From NCBI GenBank assembly GCA_028023455.1, contig JAQFVV010000253.1, positions 504,469-568,468 of the forward strand: 64,000 nt of DNA, given 5' to 3'. This DNA is from Epiperipatus broadwayi (taxonomy: Eukaryota > Onychophora > Udeonychophora > Euonychophora > Peripatidae). Positions within the stretch are counted from its first letter, which is position 1. Each line of letters begins with the position of its first letter. The notes beneath the pieces were generated by a model, which saw only the letters and a program-made list of their open reading frames with translations, had not been told where the DNA came from and ran no database searches. The translations under genes were made by a program, and so were the position numbers. Below, piece after piece: positions 40,670 to 51,918 of this stretch.

Positions 40670-42652
40670 ATGCAAAAGAAATTTGAAAAAAAGTTGGCGT
40701 TTTTAGCTAATAAGCAAAATATCCAAATTGTAGAAAAGAAGAACAATGTTTTTGTTAATCTTACAGATAAAATACCAAACGAGGAAATAATGGAGGTACT
40801 GAACAAAGGCCCTAGATTCGTTGGTAGCAATTGGAGTTTCCCGAAGTTTGAATTAATAGCTGACATTGAAGCGGGTTTGAATAACAACCCAAATAAAGAT
40901 ATGTACGTAACGCAGATTGCCAAAACCATACACCAGAATACACTCAAGATTAATACAAATAACTGGAATACAAAATTAGCGCACACTAAGAAATTTTTAG
41001 ATACTGAACGAATAGTCTGCATGAAGGAAGATAAGGGCCAGAGATTTGTGCTTATGAGTAGAGAAAATTTTAACTTCAAAGTTAACCAGCAAATTGAAAA
41101 ACTGCAATTCAAAAGAATAGCTAGTTTCAATAATAACTTGAACAGGGACAAATTTATTGCCTCTATTCTCAAGACACATTGTAACAAAGCTATATCAAAA
41201 ACGGAGTATTATAAACTATATCCTTCTGCCACTATTCTACCACGGATTTTTGCAAATGCAAAAATGCACAAACCCAATGTTCCTTTACGCTTAATGCTGG
41301 ATTTTGGGGGTGCACATTATTTTAGCACAGCTAAATTAATAAATCGTTGGCTGATTGACAGTATTGGATTTGGAAGATATACTATCAAATCTTCATTTGA
41401 ATTTGTAGCCAGAATTAAGGACAAAATTCTAAACCCAGAAACTAAAATTGCAGTGCTTGATGTCACTGAGTTATACGGATCAATTAATAGAAATAGGTCC
41501 ATTGATATAGTAAAAGAAGAGCTTATGAACAACGACGTGGATCAAAAAAAGATAGCTTTCATAATTGATTTCTTAAAATGGCTTAACAACAACATTGTGG
41601 CAACATTCAATAATCAATGTTACCAAATGAACGATGGATGGCCGATGGGATTACCCATGAGCGGTATCATCTCAAGTATCGTACTTAATTATTTTGAAAA
41701 AAGTATTATTCCTAAATACGAACAAACACTTAAGTTAATTGTATACACAAGATACGTTGACGACCTTTTCATCGCTGCTACTGAAGAAATTATAGATAAA
41801 ATTAAACAGGACATACAAGACAGTACGCAGCTGAAGCTAAACACAGAAATGGAAGATCGTGAAGGGAAAACTAAATACTTGGATATGTATGTGCAAAGAG
41901 AAGATCAAAGACTAAATTATACAATGATTATAAAACCAATAGAAAAAAGAGGCAATATTCAACCTACTTCAAACACGCCTTCTATTCATAAATTAGCTGG
42001 TTTAGCGTCTTTCTTGCATAGGAATGAGCAACTTTGCAGATTTGAATCGGACAAAAGAGCAAACTTAATCTTATATAGAAACGATTTATTAGATTTCGGC
42101 TTCAAGCATTACACAATTGATAGGAAGATTAGACAATTTTACAGTAAATTAAACAGCAATGTTATTAAGCAGCAGAAAAATAGAATTTTGTTACCATATA
42201 TTGCAACTACCCATAGAAAATTTTACTCAGTGTTTAATAAAGAATTTCAACTAAGCTTTCATACACCCCCTAATACAAATAGAATTATTAATAACACCAA
42301 AGACATTATAACACCCAACAACACCTCTCAGGCCGTATATAATATTTCATGTCCAGAAAATAACTGCATGGCATCATACTATGGGGAAACGAAAGCAACT
42401 CTTTCTACAAGACTATCCCAGCACAGATATTCTTACAATAAGGCCCAAGTAGACCCAAATTGCAACTCAATATTTGCAATACATCAGAAATCAGCTGGTC
42501 ATGCATGTGAACCTAAAAATGCAAGAATAGTTTGCAGGGAGAGAAATGACATTAAGAGAAAAGTTAAAGAAGCATGTTTTATTGCTATTGATGATAAGGC
42601 TATGAATAGGAAAGATGCGTGTTACAAAATCTCTAAGAAATGGATCATTTAG
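40670..42652 (+). CDS. Penelope-like reverse transcriptase with GIY-YIG endonuclease
   Basis: A 660-residue intact frame. The N-terminal region ends in the DKG motif (about residues 121-123, KEDKGQRFVLM) shared by Penelope-like RTs and telomerase-related enzymes. RT motifs follow: LDVTELYGSI (motif A, the usual second acidic position), GLPMSGIISSIVLNYF (motif B) and the catalytic YVDD at about residue 364. A C-terminal GIY-YIG nuclease begins near residue 556 (YNISC...YYGET...LSTRLSQH), with further residues compatible with its catalytic Arg and His. It copies RNA at nicked DNA ends. Length is slightly short for the family but all domains are present. No stops or frameshifts, so the copy may be coding-competent. 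It lies antisense within the M13 gene intron. Confidence 0.93.
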   Translation: MQKKFEKKLAFLANKQNIQIVEKKNNVFVNLTDKIPNEEIMEVLNKGPRFVGSNWSFPKFELIADIEAGLNNNPNKDMYVTQIAKTIHQNTLKINTNNWNTKLAHTKKFLDTERIVCMKEDKGQRFVLMSRENFNFKVNQQIEKLQFKRIASFNNNLNRDKFIASILKTHCNKAISKTEYYKLYPSATILPRIFANAKMHKPNVPLRLMLDFGGAHYFSTAKLINRWLIDSIGFGRYTIKSSFEFVARIKDKILNPETKIAVLDVTELYGSINRNRSIDIVKEELMNNDVDQKKIAFIIDFLKWLNNNIVATFNNQCYQMNDGWPMGLPMSGIISSIVLNYFEKSIIPKYEQTLKLIVYTRYVDDLFIAATEEIIDKIKQDIQDSTQLKLNTEMEDREGKTKYLDMYVQREDQRLNYTMIIKPIEKRGNIQPTSNTPSIHKLAGLASFLHRNEQLCRFESDKRANLILYRNDLLDFGFKHYTIDRKIRQFYSKLNSNVIKQQKNRILLPYIATTHRKFYSVFNKEFQLSFHTPPNTNRIINNTKDIITPNNTSQAVYNISCPENNCMASYYGETKATLSTRLSQHRYSYNKAQVDPNCNSIFAIHQKSAGHACEPKNARIVCRERNDIKRKVKEACFIAIDDKAMNRKDACYKISKKWII

Positions 42653-42883
42653 AGCTGACGCATTTATTTTCAACTAATTTACATATATCAGCATATTTTA
42701 GCATATACCAACACGCTATGCTTATTCTTTGTTGCCCATGATTATGAGAGCTAAGTTCTCTTGAAAGCGCTCGGGCATTATTCTTTAGATATTATAATTA
42801 TTTTGAGTTTATAATATATTGTTATTTAATCCTGATGAAGCTCGGTTGTTGTGCGCGTATTTGCGCATTAAAATTATATACAT

Positions 42884-43490
42884 GTATAATAAGCACCTGA
42901 GTTTAATAATTTCTTTTTATAAATATATTATGAAATGTATGTATACTCGTTTTGTTTATATGTATAATTGTGACTAAACACAACATTACTTATAAACACA
43001 AATCAACTGACTATTCACATAAGTACTGAAATATTCAAATATGACCTACATTTTACCATATAACCATGACTTATGTTAATCAAAGTCAAACGTCAAAACT
43101 TGATTAATTTGTCTACAAATTGTGTGACATAAATTACATCTATAATTTTATTTGGATTTTATATATTGTAATAACTATAGCACTGACATTTTTGTGCTGA
43201 ATAGTCATATTAGGTGCAGTTTCAAATCCCATATCAACTTTTTATTTAATTTTGCAAAAAGCTTGCCAAGTTTTCATTAGAAATCCAAAACTGTTTTGTC
43301 TATCTGTTTTGTTTTTTTTTTTTTGCTTTATATGTACACATTATATAAGTGTATTTTTTATATATTTAAATGAAAACATTCAAAAATTATATACATATAT
43401 GCATATAACTCTTTTGGAATTAAACATTTTTATATGCATGATCAGGTGTGTTTGAAATTTTTTTAAAAAATGTTAATTTGTTAATTAAAA
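42884..43490. other. AT-rich DNA, nothing recognised
   Basis: Spacer between the PLE and the next LINE relic. The T-rich open frame at 43252-43455 shows no domain. Confidence 0.45.
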
Positions 43491-43499
43491 TAATGTGAT

Positions 43500-44640
43500 C
43501 CGCACTTAAAAAATTAGCGCTTCTGAATGTGGTTGTTCTACCAAAAATCATTTATTATTTGGCAGGCTTTTTCCCTACAAAAAACTTTATCAGGAAGGTT
43601 GAAACCTTATGCAGAAAGTTGTGCTAGAGTGGAGAGCACCTGTCATCAGCCTCACCCTGCTCCAAAAGCCCAGTTCTCTTAATGGATTAGGGCTTCATTC
43701 AATCAATGTGTTCCTTATACAGCAAACATATAACATCCTATTAAAGATTTTTAAAAGACAATATAAACCTGGAAAGCCCTCCCCCCTAGAAAAGGTCGAG
43801 CTCACAGATAGGCCCCCTCCTAGGAGAAAGAATCTTTGGATTCAACTATAACTTACAATGGTGCTCAATACAATCAAACACTCCGGTTCAACATTTCGGG
43901 AAAAGATAACCTACTGGGAGTCATACCAGTTGTTCAATGATGAAGTCCAAGACCCAAAATTTACTTCCAGTTTGGATCCCTCAACTCATGAGGTTGACGA
44001 AGTTCTTGAAGATGGAACCAAAGTTTGTGGACTTTCTTTTGAAGGTCAACCTTGGAGCCTTGCCCACCGCCATGTTTCTTTGCTATCAGAGAGGATATAA
44101 AATTGCTACCATCTGCACTGTATGCAAAAAGCATGACAAGTCCATGAACCACATTCTTGATCAATGTGAAGTGTGGACTCATCTTCATAATCTAGCTCAA
44201 CTAAAATGATAAAACCAGATCCAGCCCAAGTCCATCTCATTGCCGCCTTTAAAAAGGATATAATTGCTTCTATCCGATTAGCCACATATAGTAACTTTGT
44301 CATCTGGACTGTCATGTGCCAAGTCCTTTTTGAAAGGGATTTAGACTGTTTCATAAAAGTTTGATTTCTCAAGATGCTTTGTAAGTATATGGATAAAGAC
44401 AAAAGAACCTGTATACCATGGCTAGCAGATCAAACTTGGACCTTAGGGAGGTTTTAGAATTTTCTTTGTCTTCAAGTTTCATAACTCCTCAAAACATGCA
44501 GTTGATCTGGACTTGGTCTTGCTGGACTATTAAGACCTTGCCTTTCTTTTTGTACAATGGATGGGTTTATTACTAATTAGCTTGTTGTCCCTCATACTGC
44601 CACATGTATATTATGTCTAATTCTCTGTGTATTTTGAAAT
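43500..44640 (+). pseudogene. Decayed LINE (LINE-A related), C-terminal RT part
   Basis: In shifting frames it preserves LNVVVLPKIIYYL.GFFPTK.F (near 43520), LNGLGLHSINVF (near 43680), LTDRPPP (near 43800), KFVDFLLKVNLGALPTAMFL (near 44030) and the Cys/His motif CTVCKKHDKSMNHILDQC (near 44120). All are collinear with LINE-A ORF2 residues about 505-715 and with the 18.8-kb copy. Multiple stops and frameshifts; 5'-truncated. It ends somewhere before repeat X at about 44650. Confidence 0.8.
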
Positions 44641-44649
44641 TTTTATTTA

Positions 44650-44991
44650 ACTATCCTTTATTCGGGGTCTAACAATTTATATGTCAATTCATTAGGGTTC
44701 AATATTGTTAGCTCTTTATACTATATATATTATGTTATCCTATATTGTAAATGATACTTGTCCCTGACTGGTTTATCTGGCATTGTTACTCCAAATTTTC
44801 CTCTTGATTTTAAAACTATTTGACACTTGCAATGTATTTATATTGTATCCCATTTATAATGTAACCTGCTTTTATTTGTTTTCCTGTTTACTTCATATTT
44901 TCTCAAATGATTTACCTATGACACAGCATTGTGCTATCAGACTTTGTGTAATGTAATCATAATCTTGGCTAGTTCAATAGTCAAATTGTAT
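44650..44991. repeat. Dispersed repeat X, left half, split by LINE-A
   Basis: Matches 37969-38300. The sequence breaks off after TCAAATTGTAT at 44991 and resumes with ATTGTATTTAGTG at 55008. The 9-bp AAATTGTAT at 44983-44991 and again at 55007-55015 is the target-site duplication of LINE-A. Confidence 0.85.
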
Positions 44992-45137
44992 ATTGAGCAC
45001 CAGGTGGCGATTAATAGTGTTTCAACAACCACTCCAAGCTCCTGCAAAGAATAAAATTTTAATCGCAAAAATAATAGTTGAAGCTGAGACAAGTGCCCTA
45101 TTAAGTGGGTAAGTGACTTTTCATTAAATCCTAAGTC

Positions 45138-45605
45138 ATGAAAGGGGATAAAAACCCCAAATCTGCTAAAAGCAAGAATAGAAATCTTTCCGATAATATT
45201 TCTAATATGGCCGATATGTGCTTGAATAATAGTAATGACAAAATAGACAAAAATTCTGCAAAAGCTGGAAAAAGTTCTCACCAAGTTAGAAATTTACCCA
45301 ATTCACAATTCCCTAACTCTAATGATAATTACTACAACATCTCTGATTCACAAAGTATCAAACCTCATGAAAAGCAAAAGAAATCTGAGAAAAAAAATCC
45401 TAGTCTATCGTTAGAAATCAATAAAGTCGTTATAGAAGACAACATTACTAATTCAAAAGTTATTAAAAATGAGACAGAAGCACCTAAATTAATGATTTCT
45501 GAAACCTTGAATAAATCTTCTAATTATCACAGCAACTATACTACCACATATAAAAATAATAGCAACATAAATAAACCCAAAACAGTACAATTCGTTCTAA
45601 AAAAC
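45138..45605 (+). pseudogene. LINE-A ORF1, 5' part (interrupted)
   Basis: Open from Met 45138, Asn/Ser/Lys-rich and probably disordered, up to the LINE-B insertion, where the frame is lost. The reading resumes at about 46780 (NPKDGKLLLSQ) after the insertion; codon phase is consistent if a short A-rich duplication at the junction is taken out. ORF1 proteins of LINEs bind the element RNA. No RNA-binding motif lies in this part. Confidence 0.75.
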
Positions 45606-46777
45606 CGTTTGAGGGCGCTACTAGATATAGTTATTTGGGAATTATTTTAAGTAATCAGAAAAATTATTTGGATGAATGGGAGAAAAAATTGATAAATGAA
45701 GCAAAGAAAAGAAAGGGATTGATAAAGAAATTAACAGTATTTTCATATAATAAATATGATGTAGCTAGAATTATATGGAAAGGAGTTGCAGTAGCAGGGT
45801 TAACATATGGTAATGATGCATTATATATTAGTAAAAAGATATTAGATTATTTAGAAAAAGCTCAAAGGGAAGTAGGAAGACATGCATTGGATGCAGAAAT
45901 ATGGACAGCAAGGGAGGCAATTCAAGGAGAAATGGGATGGTCAAGTTTTCATATGAGAGATGCAAAAAGTAAAATGAAAATGTTTGGTAGATTGCAGTTT
46001 ATGGATAATAAAAGAATAGCTAAAATAGTATTTAATTGGGTTATGAGTAAAGGGCAGGTAACAAGATGGGTGAGAAAGGTAATGCGGTATGCAAAAGATT
46101 TGGATAAAGAATTTATATCAGTATATTTGTACAAAAGATGGGATGATTGTGTTAAGAGGATTATTGAGTGTTATAGTAGTAAGGAATGGGATAAAAGAAT
46201 AAATTTATTAATAAAGACTAGGGAGTTAGAGAGATGGAGAAATAGTATGGAGAGTAAAAAGAGTTTAAATATATATAGAAATAAACAGAATATTAGGTGT
46301 GAGTTAATATATGATAATAGTAAGGAAAGTAGTTTATTGTTTAAGGCTCGAACGGGATCTTTAGCTACAAAAGAATATACATGTAAATGGAAAAATATGG
46401 GTGATTTATTTTGTAAATTATGTAAGGAAGGAATTGAAAATATTAGGCATTTGTTAATTGAATGTAAATGTTTGAAAACAGAAAGGGTACATATAATGAA
46501 GTTGTGGAAAAATAAATATGAAAAGAGTGATTATACAGAAAGTGAATTATTGGTTTTTATGCTGGGTTTGGGAAAAGATAAGGGGGATTTAGATATAAAG
46601 GTTATAGAGTTGACAAAAATTATGTTGTGGAAATGGGATAGAGCAGATTATGGGTAAATTTAGAGTGGGGAATGTAAAAGAAAGTGGCTAACAGGTTTAT
46701 CTGGGCATAATTGCTGAGATATTCTTGACTTCGTTTAAGGAGAAGCCATAATACATCACATCACATCACATCACATC
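45606..46777 (+). mobile_element. 5'-truncated LINE-B inserted in LINE-A ORF1
   Basis: Starts abruptly in the middle of an RT thumb region (ATRYSYLGIILSN), runs through the C-terminal domain, the stop and a short 3' UTR, and ends in a (CATCA)n-type tandem tail at about 46752-46777. The same 3' end is present at 11.2-11.3 kb. Any target-site duplication is limited to a short A run (ambiguous). Confidence 0.9.
45608..46657 (+). CDS. C-terminal part of LINE-B reverse-transcriptase protein
   Basis: An open frame of about 349 codons from the truncation point. The TTG at 45635 is not a real start; coding similarity begins at 45608. The first part (YLGIILS...W.G.A...LTYG.DAL) is the post-YxDD thumb of a non-LTR RT. 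The C-terminus has a Cys/His motif, CKLCKEGIENIRHLLIEC, followed by a conserved tail ending MLWKWDRADYG. The catalytic RT core and the endonuclease are missing. No internal stop, so the insertion is not old. On its own the fragment cannot be active. Confidence 0.85.
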   Translation, partial: FEGATRYSYLGIILSNQKNYLDEWEKKLINEAKKRKGLIKKLTVFSYNKYDVARIIWKGVAVAGLTYGNDALYISKKILDYLEKAQREVGRHALDAEIWTAREAIQGEMGWSSFHMRDAKSKMKMFGRLQFMDNKRIAKIVFNWVMSKGQVTRWVRKVMRYAKDLDKEFISVYLYKRWDDCVKRIIECYSSKEWDKRINLLIKTRELERWRNSMESKKSLNIYRNKQNIRCELIYDNSKESSLLFKARTGSLATKEYTCKWKNMGDLFCKLCKEGIENIRHLLIECKCLKTERVHIMKLWKNKYEKSDYTESELLVFMLGLGKDKGDLDIKVIELTKIMLWKWDRADYG

Positions 46778-46781
46778 ATGA

Positions 46782-48538
46782 AAAATCCTAAAGATGGAAA
46801 ATTGCTTCTTAGTCAATCTGTGGATTCTAAATACAATAAAATCAAAGAAAGTGCTTTTCCACACCAAGAGCAAAATGAAAATATAGATATAAGTTATAAT
46901 AGTAAGAATAAAAGTAAAACCTATGCCAATGTCCTTAAAAAAGAAAGTGATAAGCTAAGGGAAAATGGAAACACAATAAATAACAACCAAAACTCCATAC
47001 TGAATTTTCTTGATATGGAAATTGATAATACATCACAACAAATAAAAGCTCACAATGAAGAAAATACAATACAACTTACTGAAGAAGAATATCAAAGAAT
47101 AAATAATCAATTTAATAACTCAATCCCTGATCTCTTACTAAATTCTTTTACAAACTATATCAATGACAAAACTCTGATTTTGGCCATAACAAATCATAAT
47201 GGAGGATTATTTAAATTCCCTATTGAGAAATTTTACAACATGATCTTTGAAAATGATATGTGGATGGGAATTAATAAGATCTTTTCCCATCCAAATGATA
47301 GATATATAATTACCGAATTTACTTCATGGTCTACTAGAAATTGTTTCAAAAATAACATTAGACTCTTGGATGGGAAGATCATCTGCACAATTGATATAAA
47401 CAGAGCAATCACACTCAATGGAACCATCAAGAACTGTTTGATGAATTTTGATCAAGCAGAACTGGATAACATGCTTGGGAAATATGGGAAAACAACTGGA
47501 CTAACATACAGATATGACCATCGAACTAATGGCCACATTCTGACCAACACTGGTACTTTCACTATCACATTAAAGAAAGGGGTGCACCCCAATGATATAC
47601 CCACAGTGGTCTACTCCAGAGGTTCACCGATGGTTCTAACATTCCATGGAGTTCCACCACAATGTTTTTTTTGCTTGGAACGAAATCACCTTATTAAAGA
47701 CTGCAAAGCTCGCATATGTAATGGATGTGGCTTGAAATGGAATAGGATTCATAAATGCAATAAGAAGGCAGGGAAGTCAACAATGGTCTCAACACTGGAC
47801 TCTAAAATAGTTGATGAGGACAATCTGGACAACTTGACACAATTAGACTCAAATCATGAAGAACTCAATCAATCTGATCCAACACTGACAATGTTAGAAG
47901 AAATCCTGATTCACACTCCCATATATAAAGTGTTGGATCACACCCCCTTAAATATGCCAATCAACTCTAATACCACTGAGCCACAACACTTCACTAGTGG
48001 GGTAGGACAAAACCAACCTCATAATTGGATTGAGAATGAGACAAACAGACCTGAGATGATCATTGATGAGAGTGGATCAGACTCTGATGTGACAGTCATT
48101 GGTGACCAAAAAGAATGGGTGCATGAAGACCCTAGCCCTATAACAACTCAACAAAATAGAAAGATATTACCAAAGAAGAACAAGAAAAAAAGGAAATCAA
48201 GACAACAAACCAGATCCAGTTCTGATGAAGATACTACAACAAATTCAAATGATAATTCTGAGAAACTAAATAAACAATACCATGATGATATTGAGATAAA
48301 TCAGTGGAATGATAAGAATAACAAGAGAAGGAAAGGCAATATTCAATCCTCTATCAAGATCTCATCCAGTACCTCTAAGACAGTGGAACAGAGCATGAAT
48401 CTGGATGACAGTAACAGTCAAGAAGAACTATTACTAACTTCTTTCATAGGTCTTAGTGATACTGAAATCTCCCAGTCAGACTGGGCTGCTTCTGAGATGG
48501 AGAATCAGTCTGTGCAAAATGAAGATACACAAGACTAA
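46782..48538 (+). CDS. LINE-A ORF1, 3' part with zinc knuckles
   Basis: Open for about 585 codons to 48538; the apparent Met at 46778 comes from the junction with the LINE-B tail. Near residue 294 a CCHC knuckle CFFCLERNHLIKDC (CX2CX4HX4C) is followed at once by a second Cys/His group, CNGCGLKWNRIHKC. This is the usual nucleic-acid-binding arrangement of ORF1 in jockey/CR1/I-like LINEs. The region before it (FTSWSTRNCFKNN...GKTTGLTYRYD) has the aromatic pattern of a retroelement RNA-binding fold, which is an inference. The C-terminal third is acidic, Ser/Thr-rich, with a Lys/Arg-rich patch (KKNKKKRKSR). Confidence 0.85.
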
Positions 48539-48598
48539 GTGCAGTAACAAAGTAGTCTGGCAGAAATAGATGAATAATGGAATGGCAGATACCAGCCA

Positions 48599-49431
48599 AT
48601 GATAATGGCAGGGTCAATCAGGGACAAATCACCTCATACAAATTATATGAAGTTAAATTTCTATGGAGTTAATGTTAGGGGCCTGAACTCAGTTGACAGG
48701 GCACTTGCTATTCAAAATTGGATAGTCAAATGCCAGCCAAATGTCGTATGCATGGCAGAAACCAAATTACATCTAAATTCATGTTGTAAAATTGATCAGA
48801 TTCTCCAAAATCTGGGCTTCTTCAAATACTCAATTTCAATGGTACCAGCAGGAGGTGTAGCTATTTTAATCAATTACAAGAAAGATCCTCCTACTAGCTT
48901 CAAAATTCTGCATCTAGATTCAAATTGCCTAATTGCTAACCTAAAATATAACCACTTTCAAATCAACTAATCTACCTCTACATTAAAAATAACCACAATC
49001 TAATCATGAAAGTAATCACCACCATCAACTCAGTCATGGCCTCAAATCCATTCCCAGTCATCCTAATGGGTGATTTCAATGTGACATATAGTTCTTTCAA
49101 TAAAAAATATATTCACCTCTTTAATCATATACTGATGAGTGGAGAAGGATTCTTCCCTATAGATGCCTTCTCCTTCTACACTAAAAATGCCAGATCCTTG
49201 ATTGACCTTGTCTACTATTCCCCAAGTATTCACTTCAAAATCAATGCAAAACTTCGACCAGTGATTTTTTCTGACCACTTGGCCCTAGAGTTATCTCTCG
49301 AAACAAACATTGGACATCCGATAGTTGAAGAGAATAACAACTATTCGAATGTTGCTAAAACAGACCACACCTGAACGGCTCTTTTCCGAGGCCTACATCT
49401 ACTTTAAAAAATTGATATCCTAAGGCTACCG
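48599..49431 (+). pseudogene. LINE-A ORF2, APE endonuclease domain (frameshifted)
   Basis: First frame 48599-48970: GVNVRGLNS, AETKLH (the catalytic Glu), GGVAILI. After a single-base-type frameshift near 48968, the second frame holds LMGDFNVTY (the Asp/Asn pair of motif GDFN) and VIFSDHLALEL (the SDH catalytic His motif). These are the hallmark residues of the AP-endonuclease-like nuclease that nicks the target for reverse transcription. In-frame stops at 49372 (TGA) and 49405 (TAA) separate it from the RT part. ORF2 probably began near 48599. Confidence 0.85.
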
Positions 49432-51918
49432 GTGGAGGAGGCATGGTTCTCCTTCATCGGCATCCTCCAATCCATAATAAATGAGGTTTCCCTTAACAAG
49501 AAAGGCCCTAACCGCTTATTAGCCGATCTTGATGCTATTGACCAAAGACTAAAAGAACTTCCACTTGATAATCAATTTGTACCTCTTGCCCTTGCCCTGA
49601 AATGCCAATACTGGGATAAGCAGAGATCTCTGGCTGAATATATGTCAATCAAGCGAGCCAGGAGATTCCTGCCAGATCAACAATGCTGGTCTAAGAGTTA
49701 TTTCCAGTGGGCACTGGGAACAGGTAGCAGGAAACTCGTTCCACTGTCATTAAAGATAGATAACATTCTTGTGGGCTCGGAAATGATCTGTGCAATTAGA
49801 GAGCACTTTAGGGCAACACTTCAATTTGATCAGACTGGGAATGTCAATGGACTATTCGGCCTAGATGAGAACCTGACTCATGATATCACTGAGGAAAAGA
49901 TCCACATCAAGCTAAAAAGCCTCCCAGAGAGGGTGCACCCAGGAATACATGGCATACCAAAATTCATCCTCCTACATCTAGAGAAATATTCAGTGCCAAT
50001 AATTAAAGCCATGATAAACCCCTTAGCAGAGGGAAGTCGAGAGATTAACAACTTGTATCCAATATCTCTCGTACCTTTCCTAAAGAAAAAAGATGGAAAA
50101 CATGACTTGAATAATCTGAGGCCTATCTCAATGATTCCCCTTTTAATTAAAATCATAGAACAATTAATTAAGGATCAAATCCAAGTGAAAATTTATAAAT
50201 ACATTTCTACCAATCAATATGCAAAAAAAGGGGAATCATCAATTAATTCCATTGGCCAAATGAAACTCCTTATCGATGTTATTAGAGCCTGGAAGATGTC
50301 GAAACCGATCGCTGTCCAACTCGACATCTCGGCAGCATTCGACGCAGTCAGGCCAGACATTCTGATTGATGTTCTCCAGGAATATGGGGTGCTGGGTGTT
50401 TATCTGAGGATTATTGCAAATCTATTAGCCATCAGAATCATTCACATCACAATGAATGGGAAAATTGCACCTGGGTTCGAACCCTCCATCTCTATTCCTC
50501 AAGGATCTCCACTTAGTGCACTATATTTTATAGTCTATATCGACCCGCTATTGATGGAGATTGAGAGATCACTGCCTGGAGTGTATGTACCTGCCATGGG
50601 AAGGGAGATTAAACATCTCAGTTATATGGATGATATAATCATCTGCCTGCCTTCCAAGAAATATATCACTAAACTAGAGCAAATACTAGCATGGTACTCA
50701 GACAAATATAAACTCAAATTCAGTAAAAAGAAATCAGCTTCCTTGAGCTTGCTCACTGGCAGGAAAATTGCTTCAAATTTTACAGCTGACCCACAGAAAT
50801 TCCTAGGCTTTAATTTTTCAAAATCCAATAGTGCTATGAGGAGAGAAATTGAAGAATCCCTATTAACAGAAATTTGCCATACAACTACCTCCCTTTCTAA
50901 GATATATGTTTCACTTCATGGTAAGGTAAGACTTTTAAACTCATTGATATTCCCAAAAATTAACTATTTCCTATCTGGTATCTGCCCCTCCAAAAAATTT
51001 ATCAAAAAAATAAACTCGCTATGCATAAAACTATTCTGGGGCCGAAAGGTTGCTGCCATCAGCCTCCGAAAACTTCAAATGCCTAGAAGGCTCAATGGCC
51101 TTTCATTACATTGTATCAAAACCATGATATTCCAGAGAGACTATAACCTACTATTCTGGCTTCAAAACAAATATTCAAGTATAACATATCAAGAAACTGT
51201 CACACCAACTGATAGACCACCACCCACTAATAAAAGTTGGTGGAATTTGTTATTTGATAATATTTGGAAAGTTATTGATCTGAATAAAAACCCAATTATG
51301 TCAAAAATTAAATACTGGAATGCATATAAAATAATACATGGGGAAAATAACATAAACAAAGGGTCTCTCGGGATCACCAATCAGCAACTGATTTCAAGAT
51401 CAAAATTTTGGTTCATTGAGGCAAAATTTCAAGATTTCTTAATTAAAATCAACCTGGACTCCCTCCCTACAAACTCATTTCTGGCATACAGGAGAAATTT
51501 CAAGAAGATCAATCCTGTGTGCCAGGTATGTGAGAGAGAGGAGGAATCAATTGATCATATTTTTCTTAAATGTCCCATTATGTCCAATTATAGATCGATA
51601 TCTCATAAATGGTACAGCAATACAAGTGCAAACTACAAATCAATTAAAGATTATATAGGTCAGGGTCTATTTACAGACATAAGACTGGCAATTTTCGTGA
51701 ATTATGCCCTGTGGTGTGTCAGATGTAAAGTCACAATTGAAGGAATGAGAGACCCACATGGGACTAAATTTAAGAATGTCATGGAGAAAATCATGAAAAA
51801 GGACCAACTAATTGCTCCAAGCTATATCACAAGAGCAATATGGCAGAAGGTTGGATCTACTTTACTTCAAATAGATATAAATAAATCAAATTTTAAGCGT
51901 AAACAGATAATATTGTAA
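49432..51918 (+). CDS. LINE-A ORF2, reverse-transcriptase part
   Basis: An open frame of 828 codons (the 49432 GTG is not a true start; the protein continues from the endonuclease). LNNLRPISMIPLL leads into the RT; motif A VQLDISAAFDAV lies at about residue 297, motif B IPQGSPLSALYF at about 360 and catalytic YMDD at about 398. A C-terminal CQVCEREEESIDHIFLKC occurs near residue 697. The annotated C-terminus after IDI comes from the inserted array: the original frame seems to have ended just after LLQIDM, as seen past the array at 54938-54941. Nonsense mutations upstream make the full ORF2 defective. Confidence 0.9.
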   Translation: MEEAWFSFIGILQSIINEVSLNKKGPNRLLADLDAIDQRLKELPLDNQFVPLALALKCQYWDKQRSLAEYMSIKRARRFLPDQQCWSKSYFQWALGTGSRKLVPLSLKIDNILVGSEMICAIREHFRATLQFDQTGNVNGLFGLDENLTHDITEEKIHIKLKSLPERVHPGIHGIPKFILLHLEKYSVPIIKAMINPLAEGSREINNLYPISLVPFLKKKDGKHDLNNLRPISMIPLLIKIIEQLIKDQIQVKIYKYISTNQYAKKGESSINSIGQMKLLIDVIRAWKMSKPIAVQLDISAAFDAVRPDILIDVLQEYGVLGVYLRIIANLLAIRIIHITMNGKIAPGFEPSISIPQGSPLSALYFIVYIDPLLMEIERSLPGVYVPAMGREIKHLSYMDDIIICLPSKKYITKLEQILAWYSDKYKLKFSKKKSASLSLLTGRKIASNFTADPQKFLGFNFSKSNSAMRREIEESLLTEICHTTTSLSKIYVSLHGKVRLLNSLIFPKINYFLSGICPSKKFIKKINSLCIKLFWGRKVAAISLRKLQMPRRLNGLSLHCIKTMIFQRDYNLLFWLQNKYSSITYQETVTPTDRPPPTNKSWWNLLFDNIWKVIDLNKNPIMSKIKYWNAYKIIHGENNINKGSLGITNQQLISRSKFWFIEAKFQDFLIKINLDSLPTNSFLAYRRNFKKINPVCQVCEREEESIDHIFLKCPIMSNYRSISHKWYSNTSANYKSIKDYIGQGLFTDIRLAIFVNYALWCVRCKVTIEGMRDPHGTKFKNVMEKIMKKDQLIAPSYITRAIWQKVGSTLLQIDINKSNFKRKQIIL

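Larger units (their letters stand above)
38967..42883. mobile_element. Penelope-like retroelement: complete copy plus truncated inverted copy
   Basis: The two arms 38967-40563 (minus) and 41287-42883 (plus) are inverted copies of 1597 bp each, with no indel between them: paired positions always sum to 81850. One difference noticed is at about 39137. The right copy continues inward to about 40564 and carries the whole ORF; the left copy is 5'-truncated within the RT. Head-to-head truncated inverted partners are a known structural habit of Penelope-like insertions. The outer ends include GCGCATTAAAATTATATACAT. The flanks are TA-rich and I could not fix a target-site duplication. Confidence 0.9.

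Noticed and set aside
40600-41187. 195-codon minus-strand open frame rich in Leu and Phe
   Set aside because: Antisense shadow of the Penelope-like ORF; no domain and no independent signal.
42831-42872. CCTGATGAAGCTCGG near the end of the Penelope-like element as a hammerhead ribozyme, known from other such elements
   Set aside because: No GAAA follows at the needed distance and only a GTGCGC/GCGCAT hairpin is seen. At most a degenerate remnant.
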